Part shown: one piece after another, positions 36,302 to 48,807 of the stretch
Layout of the letters: each line of letters opens with the position of its first letter
How positions within the stretch are numbered: the stretch's first letter is position 1
NCBI RefSeq assembly: GCF_000739895.2
Contig: NZ_BBJS01000055.1
Location: 1 to 64,000 of the forward strand
Source: Sphingomonas paucimobilis NBRC 13935
GTDB lineage: Bacteria; Pseudomonadota; Alphaproteobacteria; Sphingomonadales; Sphingomonadaceae
Direction of reading: 5' to 3'
Length of the DNA stretch: 64,000 bases
The notes under the pieces: generated by a model
What the model saw: only the letters and a program-made list of their open reading frames with translations
Told to the model about the DNA's origin: nothing
Database searches by the model: none
Position numbers and translations under genes: made by a program

Positions 36302-36560
36302 TCCCGCCGGCCGAGGGGCCGATCGACCACAGGGCTTTTGGCCATGCCGGCGCACGGTGTGGCGAATGGTTCCGATGTTCGCGGATATGCTGGTAATTTT
36401 GTTGCGACCATGCTATATGGTTCCGCGACGGGCTTAGCTGTTTTTGCGACCGCCCGCCTTGATGTGTTCGACCCTTCCTTCCCGAGGCCGATGAGAACAG
36501 TGGACCCATTTCCGCTCGTCCGGCGCTCGTGCGAAGGCCTTTGATCCGGAAAGGCCCCCA

Positions 36561-37094
36561 ATGGCTGCCAAGGCGCTCCACTTCGACGTCGGTGACTATG
36601 TCGTGTACCCCAAGCATGGCGTGGGCCGCGTTATCGAGCTGCAAAAGCAGGAAATCGCAGGGATGCAGCTCGAACTCTATGTGCTGCGGTTTGAAAAGGA
36701 GCGCATGACGCTCCGCGTTCCTACCAACAAGGCCGAGTCGGTCGGCATGCGCAAACTGTCCTCGGACAAGACCATGCGCGAGGCGATGGAAACGCTGAAG
36801 GGCAAGCCCAAGGTCAAGCGCACCATGTGGTCGCGCCGCGCGCAGGAATATGAAGCCAAGATCAATTCGGGCGACCTGGTGTCGATCGCCGAAGTGGTCC
36901 GCGACCTGTTCCGTGCCGACGACCAACCCGAGCAGAGCTATTCCGAGCGGCAGATCTTCGAAGCGGCGACCAGCCGCCTCGCCCGCGAACTCGCCGCGAT
37001 GGAAGAGGTGGACGAACAGCGCGCCCAGGAAAAGATCTTGGAAATCCTGCGCGCCGCCGCCGCCATCTACAACAAGGAAAAGCCGGCGGCCTGA
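36561..37094 (+). CDS. carD: CarD-family RNA polymerase-binding regulator
   Basis: 177 aa. N-terminal RNA-polymerase-interacting Tudor-like domain (FDVGDYVVYPKHGVGRVIEL) and a helical C-terminal DNA-binding part (KVKRTMWSRRAQEYEAKIN, LVSIAEVVRDLFRAD). CarD stabilises the open promoter complex at rRNA and housekeeping promoters. It is followed directly by a strong intrinsic terminator. Confidence 0.95.
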   Translation: MAAKALHFDVGDYVVYPKHGVGRVIELQKQEIAGMQLELYVLRFEKERMTLRVPTNKAESVGMRKLSSDKTMREAMETLKGKPKVKRTMWSRRAQEYEAKINSGDLVSIAEVVRDLFRADDQPEQSYSERQIFEAATSRLARELAAMEEVDEQRAQEKILEILRAAAAIYNKEKPAA

Positions 37095-37120
37095 CGCCGT
37101 CCGGTTTTGCCGAGACGAAC

Positions 37121-37154
37121 AAGGGGCGGCTCCCATGTGGAGCCGCCCCTTTTC
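37121..37154 (+). terminator. Intrinsic terminator of carD
   Basis: Perfect 13-bp stem AAGGGGCGGCTCC (37121-37133) with its complement (37139-37151), loop CATGT, and a short T run to 37153. It lies 27 nt after the carD stop. Confidence 0.9.
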
Positions 37155-37176
37155 ATTTGCGTAGAGCCTTCATCCA

Positions 37177-37200
37177 TGTGTATTGTATTCGCAATACACA
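37177..37200. promoter_or_regulatory. Palindromic operator-like site at the start of the DUF2807 gene
   Basis: TGTGTATTG (37177-37185) and CAATACACA (37192-37200) are perfect 9-bp arms with a 6-bp spacer. The site touches the ribosome-binding sequence GGAGG of the gene at 37212. Such long perfect palindromes usually bind a dimeric repressor (GntR, PadR or TetR type); none is adjacent. Confidence 0.6.
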
Positions 37201-37211
37201 GGAGGTCGCTC

Positions 37212-37970
37212 ATGAAGCCGTTGATCGTTCTTCCCTCGCTGCTCGCCATCGTCGCGCTCGCGATCCCCACCGCCGCCTGCTCCTTCGAAAGCGACGCCCA
37301 AGGGCAGGAGATCGCGCCCCAGGGCTCGGGCGACGTGCGCAGCTATGCCGTGCGCGGTTTCACAGCGGTCGAGGCGACGGGCAGCGACTCGGTCGATGTC
37401 CATACCGGGCGTGATTTCTCGGTACGCGCGAACGGCGCGGCCAAGGACCTCGACCAGCTGCGTATTGCGCGCGATGGCGACAAGCTGGTGATCGGGCTGA
37501 AGAAGGGCGTGCATTGGGGCAACCGCAAGAACGTTCGCGTGTCCGTCACGCTGCCACGCCTGACCGGCGCGGGCGTCGGCGGATCGGGTCGGGTGACGGT
37601 CGACCGGGTCGAGGGGCCGCAATTCCGCGCTGGCGTGGCGGGATCGGGCGATCTGGTCATCGGCGCGATGCGGGTCGGCCACGCCGATCTCGGTGTGGCG
37701 GGATCGGGATCGATCACCGCGAGCGGATCGGCCGATACGCTGAAGGTCGGCGTGGCGGGCTCAGGCAATATCCAGGGCGCAGGGCTTCGCGCGCGGCAGG
37801 CCAAGGTCGGCATCACCGGATCGGGCGACGTAAAGGTGCAGGTCGATGGTCCCGCCCAGGTCGGCCTGACCGGATCGGGAAGCGCGGATCTGGGGCCCAA
37901 TTCGGTCTGCACCGTCGGCAAGACCGGTTCGGGCAGCGCCCGTTGCGGACGCTATGCCCATGGCGGCTGA
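37212..37970 (+). CDS. Putative lipoprotein with DUF2807 (head GIN) beta-helix domain
   Basis: 252 aa from ATG 37212 behind CAGGAGG. Signal peptide ending in a lipobox-like IPTAAC (Cys about 23). The mature part has the DUF2807 opening RSYAVRGFTAVEATGSDSVD and repeated GSG-containing rungs (GVGGSGRVTV, GVAGSGDLVI, GVAGSGSITA, GVAGSGNIQG, GITGSGDVKV). Probably a surface or periplasmic protein of unknown role. Controlled by the palindrome just upstream, and followed by a second DUF2807 gene. Confidence 0.88.
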   Translation: MKPLIVLPSLLAIVALAIPTAACSFESDAQGQEIAPQGSGDVRSYAVRGFTAVEATGSDSVDVHTGRDFSVRANGAAKDLDQLRIARDGDKLVIGLKKGVHWGNRKNVRVSVTLPRLTGAGVGGSGRVTVDRVEGPQFRAGVAGSGDLVIGAMRVGHADLGVAGSGSITASGSADTLKVGVAGSGNIQGAGLRARQAKVGITGSGDVKVQVDGPAQVGLTGSGSADLGPNSVCTVGKTGSGSARCGRYAHGG

Positions 37971-38011
37971 CCGCGCTTGCCGTTCCCCGGCAATGACGCG
38001 ACGATAAGACC

Positions 38012-38710
38012 ATGCTTACCCGCTCTTTGTCCGCCGCTTTGCTCTGCGCCCTCTTGAGCGGCACCGCCGGCGCGGCCGAGCGGCGGATCGACCTGAGCAG
38101 CTTCGAGGCGTTGCGGGTCGAGGGGGCGTTCATCGTTCATCTCACCATCGCCCCCTCGCCACGTGGGGTCATGACCGGTGATCCGGCGGCGTTGCGTCAG
38201 ACCGAGGCGGCGATCAGCGGACGCACCCTGGTCGTGCGCACGGTCCGCGACGGAGCGCCGCGTCGCGAAGGGAGCGGGCCGGTGGAACTGACCATCGCCG
38301 CCCCGCCACTGTCCGGGATCACGGTGATCAGCGGGGCGCTGGTGACGGCGCAGGCGGTGCGCGGGACTACGATCACCCTGGCGATCAACGGGCCGGGCGA
38401 GATCCGGATCGACCGCGCCGATGGCGAACAACTAACCGCGACCTCGCTTGGCGCGACCAAGCTGACCATTGCCGGCGGCCGGGTGGGCAAGGCACGCCTT
38501 ACCGCCAACGGCCCGGGCGTGACGGCGGCGGCAGGACTGGATACGGGCGAGGTGACCATCGCACTCGACGGTGCGGGGGATATCAGCGCCCACGCCCGCT
38601 ACGGCGCGACCATCACCAATAATGGTTTGGGCCGGATCACGGTCGAGGGATCGCCCAAATGCCGCATCCTCCAGCAGGGTAGCGGGCAAATCCGCTGTGG
38701 TGTCCGGTAA
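38012..38710 (+). CDS. Exported DUF2807-domain protein
   Basis: 232 aa. Signal peptide MLTRSLSAALLCALLSGTAGAA with an AxA cleavage site, then FEALRVEGAFIVHLTIA and a series of short beta rungs rich in TIA/NGPG. Ends RILQQGSGQIRCGVR. It is diverged from the lipoprotein before it but of the same family; the two may be an old tandem duplication. Role unknown. Confidence 0.82.
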   Translation: MLTRSLSAALLCALLSGTAGAAERRIDLSSFEALRVEGAFIVHLTIAPSPRGVMTGDPAALRQTEAAISGRTLVVRTVRDGAPRREGSGPVELTIAAPPLSGITVISGALVTAQAVRGTTITLAINGPGEIRIDRADGEQLTATSLGATKLTIAGGRVGKARLTANGPGVTAAAGLDTGEVTIALDGAGDISAHARYGATITNNGLGRITVEGSPKCRILQQGSGQIRCGVR

Positions 38711-38784
38711 AATAGCGGATTCGCGATATCCCCCCATAGGAGGTATCCTTGGTGGCGATGCCGGTGTTCCCTCACGAACGGCGA

Positions 38785-38833
38785 CACCCTCCGTCAGGCC
38801 TGCGGCCTGCCACCTCCGCTTACAGGGGAGGAT
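38785..38833. repeat. Diverged partial copy of repeat family R1
   Basis: The segment from CCCTCCGTCAGGCCTGC to the end AGGGGAGGA matches the reverse complement of part of the 1033-1160 repeat with several changes. Between the DUF2807 gene and the hydrolase gene. Confidence 0.55.
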
Positions 38834-38857
38834 AAGGGAAATGCCGATTACCCCGCC

Positions 38858-39802
38858 TTATGATTGCACCCGCCGCATGAGAAACGAGTCGATCGCGGCA
38901 AAGGCATTGGCGCGCACCGGATCGGCCTCGCGCAGGATTTCATGCGCGCAGCCTTGGCCGAAGGCGACCAGCTCGGCCCGTGGCAAGCGGGCCGCCACTC
39001 GCCCGGTGGCGCGCGCGTCAACCAGACGATCGACCTGCGCTACCAGCATCAGCACCGGCGTCTCGACCTGCGCCAGACGGGAATCGTCGCGCAGTGCCGC
39101 GGTCGCGCGAAACGCCTCCGCCACCCAATGCCAGCTGGGCGACCCCAGACACAGATCGGGCCATTGCCGCCGGAACGCCTGCTGATCGGCGAAGCGCGCC
39201 AGATCATGGGTCAGCCTCTTCTGCCGCGCCGACGCGGCGGCAGGGGTCTCCAGCCTTTGCCAGGCGGGGCGTAAGGGATCGCCCCGGCGCACCTGCCACC
39301 GCGCGAACCGGCTGCCCGCCCATTGTCCGATCGGCGAGCGTAACGCGAGCATCGGCGCGACAAGGATTGCCGCGTGTGGGGCGATCCGCCCCGCCGCCAG
39401 CGCGGCCAGCGTCACGAACCCGCCCATCGATTGGCCGAGCACGACATGCGGCCCCTCCCCTTCGGCGATCCAGTCGGCATGAAAGGCGGCGAGATCGTCG
39501 ATCAGCCGGTCGAACCGATCGATATGGCCGGTATGATCCTGCGCCAGCCGCCCCGAACCGCCCTGCCCGCGCCAGTCGAACGCGCTGACATCCCATCCCT
39601 GGCCCCGGAAATGGTCGATCGCATCGCCATATTTCTCGATCATGTCGGCGCGTCCGGTCTGGAACAGCAACCGGCCACGCCGCACCGTACCCGCTACGCG
39701 TGGCCGATCATAACGCCGATGCGTCCAGCCATCGGGGGCGACCCAGGGCGATAGCCAGGGGGCGAGCGGCAAATCGGCGGGCCAGGATCGGGAAATGGCC
39801 AT
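38858..39802 (-). CDS. Alpha/beta hydrolase, lysophospholipase/monoacylglycerol lipase-like
   Basis: 314 aa from ATG 39802, chosen for the AGAGGA site; earlier starts up to 39877 are possible. Nucleophile elbow VVLGQSMGGFV (GxSxG), a glycine-rich oxyanion region and SAFDWRGQGGSGR before it, Asp in LMLVAQVDRLVD and His in GCAHEILRE complete the triad. The family is PldB/serine aminopeptidase S33-like. The substrate is not known. Confidence 0.88.
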   Translation of the reverse strand: MAISRSWPADLPLAPWLSPWVAPDGWTHRRYDRPRVAGTVRRGRLLFQTGRADMIEKYGDAIDHFRGQGWDVSAFDWRGQGGSGRLAQDHTGHIDRFDRLIDDLAAFHADWIAEGEGPHVVLGQSMGGFVTLAALAAGRIAPHAAILVAPMLALRSPIGQWAGSRFARWQVRRGDPLRPAWQRLETPAAASARQKRLTHDLARFADQQAFRRQWPDLCLGSPSWHWVAEAFRATAALRDDSRLAQVETPVLMLVAQVDRLVDARATGRVAARLPRAELVAFGQGCAHEILREADPVRANAFAAIDSFLMRRVQS

Positions 39803-39936
39803 ACGCATCCTCTGCATCGGGCAAAGCGAACGCCGTTCCCTTCCAAATTCACGGGCTTCCATCAAGCCATGGACCAAAAGGCCTTTGAAACGCGTTCATC
39901 CGCCAGCAATCTTTTGTCACAACATCGGGGACGGCG

Positions 39937-42297
39937 ATGGTCGGGCGCGCCTTTGCGAAGATATTGGGCTGGCTATTAGCGCTGCTGGGCGGTTTTTTTG
40001 CGGTGGCCGGCGCCTATCTCGCGCTGTTGGGCGGCTCGCCTTATTATGTCCTGACCGGTCTGGCGATGATCCTGTCCGGCGCACTGATCGGGCGTGGCGA
40101 TCCGCGCGGGCGCTGGCTTTATGTCGCGATCTGGGTCGCGACCCTGGTCTGGGCGATCTGGGAAGTGGGGTTCGACTGGCTTCAACTGGTGCCACGCGTG
40201 GTGGCGCCGACGGTGCTGCTGATCCTCGTCGCGCTGCCCTGGATCAGCCGGGCGATGTACACGCCCAAGACCCGGTCGCGGGCGGTGCCGGCCGCGCTGG
40301 GCATCATCGCCTTGCTGTTGGCCATGCCCATGGTTCGGCCCCGCGCGGCCGAGGCTCAGGACCCCTCGCTACCGATCGCAGCACAAGCCCCGGTGGGCGA
40401 CTGGACCGACTATGGCGGTACCCTGTCGGGCCAGCGTTACTCCGCCCTGTCGCAGATCACGCCCGACAATGTGAAGAAGCTGGAACTCGCCTGGACCCAG
40501 CGGACCGGCGACCTGCCCGACCGCGCCGAGTCGGTCGAGCACAAGCGCGAATATCATTCCGAGGCGACCCCGATCCAGATCGGCGACACGCTCTATACCT
40601 GCACCCCGCATTCGATCGTTCAGGCGATCGACGCGACGACGGGGCGGACCAAGTGGAGCTGGAAGGATCAGGCCAGCCGCCAGGGCAACAGCTATCTCGT
40701 CTGTCGTGGGGTCGCCTTCTATCAGGCACCGGCCGGCACGCCCTGCCCGCGCCGCATCTTCGCACCGACCTTCGATGCGCGGATGATGGCGCTGGATGCC
40801 GATACCGGACAGCCCTGCCCCGGCTTCGGCACGAACGGCGCGATCGACCTGCGGCAGAATATGGGCGTGTCGGGCCCCGCCGACCAGATCAGCACCTCGC
40901 CCCCCGTCGTCGCCAATGGCCGGCTGATCGTCGGCGAGCGGATCGTCGACAACGTCAACCGCAACATCCCCAGCGGGGTGGTGCGTGCCTATGATCCGAT
41001 CACGGGGGCGGGCATCTGGGCCTGGGATGTCGGCCGCTCGCAAGACGCGATTCCACCGCTGCCGGCGGGCGAGACCTATACGCGCGGCACACCCAATGTC
41101 TGGGGCGCGATGACCGCCGATCCGGCCAACGGCCTCGTCTATCTGGGCACGGGCAATGCCTCGCCCGATTATTGGATCGGCTGGCGGCGGCCGTTCGACG
41201 ACCGGTTCGGCTCGGCGATCGTCGCGCTGGAGATCGCCACGGGCAAGCTGCGCTGGGTGCGCCAGTTGGTCCACCGCGACATGTGGGACATGGATATCCC
41301 GATCGGCCCCTCGCTGTTCGACTATCGCGCGCCGGGTGGCGGGACGATCCCGGCGCTGATCCAGACGACCAAGATGGGCCAGGTCTATTTCCTGAACCGC
41401 CTCACTGGCGCCCCCATCACCCCGATCGTCGAGCGGCCCGCGCGGCAGGACGGCGCGACGCCGGGGGTCAAGGTTTCCCCAACCCAGCCATGGTCGGTCG
41501 GCCTACCTTCCTTCACCCCGCCCGCGCCGACCGAGAAATCGACCTGGGGCGCGACGCCGATCGACCAGCTCTTCTGCCGGATCGACATCCGCCGTGCGCA
41601 GGGGACGGGCATCTATCAACCAACCGGGCTGAAGCCGATCATCGGCCACCCCGCGTTCGATGGCGTTACGGACTGGGGTGGCGCCGCGGTCGATCCGGTA
41701 CGGCAGGTCTTCACGGTCAATACGATGGAGATGCCGTTCAAGATCTGGCTGATGCGCCGCGACGATCCGCGCGTGAAATCCTATATGGAAAAGAAGAAGG
41801 GCGGCGAGAATGCGCGCGAGCCCAATCTCCAGACCCAGTATAACACGCCCTATGTCGCGGTCGTCGCCGCCTGGATCGGCGTGTTCGGCGCGCCGTGCAA
41901 CGCACCGCCCTGGGGCCATCTGACGGCGGTCGACCTCAACACCAAGAAGGTGGTGTGGCGAAAGATTCTGGGCACCGCGCGCGATACCGGATTGTTCGGC
42001 AGCCATGTGGGTGTACCGATCAAGACGGGCGTGCCCAATCTAGGCGGCTCGATCATCACCGCCTCGGGACTGGTGTTCATCGGGGCGACGACCGATCAGT
42101 ATCTGCGCGCCTATGATCTGAAGAGCGGAAAGGTGCTGTGGAAGGCGCGCCTGCCGGCGGGCGCGCAAGCGACGCCGATGACCTATCGCGGGCGGGATGG
42201 GCGGCAATATGTCGTCATCACCGCCGGGGGGCATGGCGCGCTGGGAACGCGTTATGGGGATTATACCATGGCGTTCGCCTTGCCCAAGGGGGTTTAG
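39937..42297 (+). CDS. gcd: Membrane-bound PQQ-dependent dehydrogenase (glucose/quinate family)
   Basis: 786 aa. Five N-terminal membrane helices (about 5-130) carry the quinone site; the large periplasmic part is an eight-bladed quinoprotein propeller beginning WTDYGGTLSGQRYSALSQIT. Blade motifs include HKREYHSEATPIQIGDTLYT, TGNASPDYWIG and WGHLTAVDLN. The enzyme oxidises glucose to gluconolactone in the periplasm and reduces ubiquinone; quinate or shikimate dehydrogenase is the alternative. No PQQ biosynthesis genes are in the window. Confidence 0.9.
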   Translation: MVGRAFAKILGWLLALLGGFFAVAGAYLALLGGSPYYVLTGLAMILSGALIGRGDPRGRWLYVAIWVATLVWAIWEVGFDWLQLVPRVVAPTVLLILVALPWISRAMYTPKTRSRAVPAALGIIALLLAMPMVRPRAAEAQDPSLPIAAQAPVGDWTDYGGTLSGQRYSALSQITPDNVKKLELAWTQRTGDLPDRAESVEHKREYHSEATPIQIGDTLYTCTPHSIVQAIDATTGRTKWSWKDQASRQGNSYLVCRGVAFYQAPAGTPCPRRIFAPTFDARMMALDADTGQPCPGFGTNGAIDLRQNMGVSGPADQISTSPPVVANGRLIVGERIVDNVNRNIPSGVVRAYDPITGAGIWAWDVGRSQDAIPPLPAGETYTRGTPNVWGAMTADPANGLVYLGTGNASPDYWIGWRRPFDDRFGSAIVALEIATGKLRWVRQLVHRDMWDMDIPIGPSLFDYRAPGGGTIPALIQTTKMGQVYFLNRLTGAPITPIVERPARQDGATPGVKVSPTQPWSVGLPSFTPPAPTEKSTWGATPIDQLFCRIDIRRAQGTGIYQPTGLKPIIGHPAFDGVTDWGGAAVDPVRQVFTVNTMEMPFKIWLMRRDDPRVKSYMEKKKGGENAREPNLQTQYNTPYVAVVAAWIGVFGAPCNAPPWGHLTAVDLNTKKVVWRKILGTARDTGLFGSHVGVPIKTGVPNLGGSIITASGLVFIGATTDQYLRAYDLKSGKVLWKARLPAGAQATPMTYRGRDGRQYVVITAGGHGALGTRYGDYTMAFALPKGV

Positions 42298-42313
42298 GGC
42301 TTCCCTTGGCTCT

Positions 42314-42384
42314 CGACTTCGCTCAGGCTGAACGGCGGTTGTAAGGGATCCATCTCAACGCTCCGTTCAGGCTGAGCGCAGTCG
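42314..42384. repeat. Inverted repeat (family R2), copy 1
   Basis: Arms 42314-42335 (core ACTTCGCTCAGGCTGAACGG) and 42363-42384, complementary with two mismatches. The same arms recur at 50327-50413 and 60815-60899. It lies between the convergent PQQ dehydrogenase and GH43 genes. Confidence 0.8.
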
Positions 42385-42406
42385 AAGCCCACGCCCCCGG
42401 CCTGCG

Positions 42407-43756
42407 TCAAAAGATCGACCACTCCAGGATCGCGGGTTCCTTCGCGGTCACCATCATGCGCAGCAACCGCGCCTTGCCCGGATGGCGCAGAGTAATGGGC
42501 GAACCGCTCACCCCCGTCTCCGCCGCGACCTCGCGCCAGGTTCGGCCGTCCAGCGACGCCTCGATCCGTAAATCCTGCGGCTGGATCACGAAGGCCGGGC
42601 GAATCCGGCTCTCGCGCACATCCCGCACCGCGCCCAGATCGGCGGTGAGAACCGGCGGTTGCCCCGCCCCGGGCCGCCAGACGGTTGCATAATTGTCATC
42701 CGCCGCCAGCGCCGCCGCGCCCTTCCCCGTCCAGTGCAGGCCGCGCGTGCGATGCGCCGCAAAGGCCGGGATCACCGGATCATGGCTGGGTACAACCTTT
42801 TCCAACGTACCGTCCGCCTTCACGGTCAACGGGTCGACCGACACCTGCCGCAACACCCGCTCACTCCCCATCACGAACGGTAGGGCCTGGCGGTGATAGA
42901 GTATGTAGGACCGCCCCTTGTCCGCGAAGACCGCATGATGACCGGGGCTGATGATCTGCTTGACCGCATCGGTTTCCAGCACCGGGCTGTTCGCCGCCTC
43001 GGTAAACGGCCCCATCGGCGAGGAACCGACCGCATAGCGAACCTTGTAGGTGTCCTTGGTCGTGTTGCCGTCGCTGTACATCAGCAGATAGCGCCCCTTC
43101 TCCTTCACCATGAAGGGGCCCTCGAAATAGTTGGCCGGGGTCACGTCCTTCGGCTCACCGTCGAAGTGAACCATGTCGGGCTTGAGCTTCACGACGAAGC
43201 AATGCCCGTTGACCCAGTTCAGCCCCGATCCCCAATAGAGATAGGCCTGGCCGTCGGTGTCGATGAACGCCTCGGCGTCGATCATGTGATATTGCGGGGC
43301 GAAGTCGCGCGCGATCAGTGGCTTGCCGCCATTGGCATCGGCCCAGGGCCCCGCCGGGGAGGGCGCGGAGCCGACCCACACCTCGCTGCCGACCGAGACA
43401 TACATATACCAGCGGCCGTTCGCCGCCTTGACGACCGAGGGTGCCCAAACCTTCGAGTCTCCGGAGGTCGGGCTGGTCGCGGCCTGTTTGGTCGGCCAGT
43501 TGGGCTGCGAGAAGGTCCAGTCGCGGCCATTGTCCGAGGTCCAGAGACCCAGACGGTCATCCCCCCACGGATCGACCGTGGCGAAGATATACCAACGCCC
43601 CCCATCGCGCACGATGGAGGGGTCGGCGAAATAGCCCGGGAGCAGCGGATTGCCCGCCCCCGGACTGTTCCACATCATGTCGCGCCGGGGCGCGGCCGAC
43701 CCCGCCGCCCCGGCAAGGAGAACGGCGGCGAGCAGCGCCCCGACGCGGGTCTTCAT
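42407..43756 (-). CDS. Glycoside hydrolase family 43 (arabinosidase/xylosidase type)
   Basis: 449 aa from ATG 43756, overlapping the stop of the arabinofuranosidase gene by one base (TGATG). Signal peptide MKTRVGALLAAVLLAGAAGSAA. The five-bladed propeller shows the GH43 base Asp in PGYFADPSIVRDG, a second Asp in HMIDAEAFIDTD and the acid Glu in YFEGPFMVKEKG. A C-terminal beta-sandwich (from about 330) resembles a discoidin-like carbohydrate-binding domain. Likely removes arabinose side chains from arabinogalactan. Confidence 0.9.
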   Translation of the reverse strand: MKTRVGALLAAVLLAGAAGSAAPRRDMMWNSPGAGNPLLPGYFADPSIVRDGGRWYIFATVDPWGDDRLGLWTSDNGRDWTFSQPNWPTKQAATSPTSGDSKVWAPSVVKAANGRWYMYVSVGSEVWVGSAPSPAGPWADANGGKPLIARDFAPQYHMIDAEAFIDTDGQAYLYWGSGLNWVNGHCFVVKLKPDMVHFDGEPKDVTPANYFEGPFMVKEKGRYLLMYSDGNTTKDTYKVRYAVGSSPMGPFTEAANSPVLETDAVKQIISPGHHAVFADKGRSYILYHRQALPFVMGSERVLRQVSVDPLTVKADGTLEKVVPSHDPVIPAFAAHRTRGLHWTGKGAAALAADDNYATVWRPGAGQPPVLTADLGAVRDVRESRIRPAFVIQPQDLRIEASLDGRTWREVAAETGVSGSPITLRHPGKARLLRMMVTAKEPAILEWSIF

Positions 43757-45321
43757 CAGCGCAGGTCCAGCATCACGACCGACTTGGCCGGGATCTGCAC
43801 GGTCAGCGTGCCACCCGACAGCGTCGCCCCCTGGAAGGGCTGCGGCGCAATCTGGTTGGGCGCATCGAACGTGTTGTGCGCGTCCATCGTGGCACCGGTC
43901 AGGATACGGCCCGACACCTGACCTGCCGTCACCCCGTCCAGCTTGACCGAAACGGTCGCCGGCTGGTTGGGATCGACATTGGTCAGGCCGACATGGACGA
44001 CGCCCGCCTTGTCCCGCACCGCCGAAGCGCTGACCGCCTTCATGGTCCACTGGTCCTTATTGTACCAGCGCGACTGGACATCGACCGGCAGGACGGTCGC
44101 GTCCTGATAGTCCTTGTACATGTCGAACACCCAATAGGTGGGCGTCTTCACCATGCGCGCACCATCGACCAGAATCATCGCCTGAAGGACATTGATCATC
44201 TGGGCGATGTTCGCACCGCGCACGCGGTCGGCATGGCGGGCGAAGATGTCGAGGTTCAGGCTGGCGACCATCGCGTCGCGAAGCGAGTTCTGCTGGAACA
44301 GGAAGCCCGGATTGGTGCCGGGTTCGACATCATACCAGGTGCCCCATTCGTCGACGAGCAGCGCGACCCGCTTGTTGGGGTCGTACTTGTCCATGATCGC
44401 CGAGTGACGGGTGAGGAGTTCCTCCATCTTCAGCGTCTTGGAGAGCGTCCGCGCCCAGGCTTCCTCGTCGAAACCCGTGGCCGCGCCCTTGCGCGACCAG
44501 TCGCCGGGGATGGTATAATAATGGACGCCGATACCGTCGAACGCGCCGCCGGCCTCGCGCATCATCACTTCGGTCCAGTTGTAATCGTCGCTGTTCGCGC
44601 CGCTGGCGATCTTCATCAGGCGCTCGCCGGCGGGCACCTTCAGGAAGGTCGAATAGCGCCGCGTCACATCGGCCGCATATTCGGGGCGCATATTGCCGCC
44701 ACAGCCCCACAGCTCGTTGCCGATGCCGAACATGGCCAGCTTCCACGGCTTGTCGCGGCCGTTCTTGCGCCGCTCCTCGGCATAGGTCGATTTGGACGGG
44801 AAGGTCATATATTCGACCCACTCGGCCATTTCGGACGGCGCGGACGAGCCGACATTGCCCGAGACATAGGCCTCGGCACCGACCAGTTCGGTATAGTTCA
44901 TGAATTCGTTGGTGCCGAAGCTGTTGTCCTCGGTCACGCCGCCCCAGTTGGTGTTGACCTTGGTCAGGCGCTTGGCCTGCGGGCCAACGCCTTCACGCCA
45001 GTGATATTCATCGGCGAAGCAACCGCCCGGCCAGCGGATCACCGGCACGCGAATCGCCTTCAGCGCGTCGATGACGTCGCGGCGATAGCCGTTGATGTTC
45101 GGGATCTTGCTGCCCTTGCCCACCCAGATGCCCGGATAGATGCCGGTACCCAGATGCTCGGCGAACTGGCCGAAGATGTGGCGGTTATAGACGGGACCCG
45201 GACGGTCGCCATGCACCGCGACCGTATCGCCATTGGTCGCGGGCGCGGTCTGCGCCGTCGCGGTTCCGGCGAACAGCGTGGCGGCGGCCGCCGCGATCAG
45301 AAATTTGGTTGCCCTTTTCAT
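43756..45321 (-). CDS. Alpha-L-arabinofuranosidase, glycoside hydrolase family 51
   Basis: 521 aa from ATG 45321, behind AGAGGAGA. Signal peptide ending ATLFAGTATAQ. Typical GH51 sequence: HIFGQFAEHLGTGIYPGIWV, RWPGGCFADEYHWREGVGP, acid/base Glu in FGIGNELWGCGG and nucleophile Glu in LLVDEWGTWYD. It releases terminal arabinofuranose. Middle gene of the GH2-GH51-GH43 row. Confidence 0.95.
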   Translation of the reverse strand: MKRATKFLIAAAAATLFAGTATAQTAPATNGDTVAVHGDRPGPVYNRHIFGQFAEHLGTGIYPGIWVGKGSKIPNINGYRRDVIDALKAIRVPVIRWPGGCFADEYHWREGVGPQAKRLTKVNTNWGGVTEDNSFGTNEFMNYTELVGAEAYVSGNVGSSAPSEMAEWVEYMTFPSKSTYAEERRKNGRDKPWKLAMFGIGNELWGCGGNMRPEYAADVTRRYSTFLKVPAGERLMKIASGANSDDYNWTEVMMREAGGAFDGIGVHYYTIPGDWSRKGAATGFDEEAWARTLSKTLKMEELLTRHSAIMDKYDPNKRVALLVDEWGTWYDVEPGTNPGFLFQQNSLRDAMVASLNLDIFARHADRVRGANIAQMINVLQAMILVDGARMVKTPTYWVFDMYKDYQDATVLPVDVQSRWYNKDQWTMKAVSASAVRDKAGVVHVGLTNVDPNQPATVSVKLDGVTAGQVSGRILTGATMDAHNTFDAPNQIAPQPFQGATLSGGTLTVQIPAKSVVMLDLR

Positions 45322-45377
45322 GGATTCTCCTCTGCCTGTTGCGGCATGATGGCTTATTGTCCGAGTAAAGAATAGCC

Positions 45378-48807
<3,430 letters not shown>

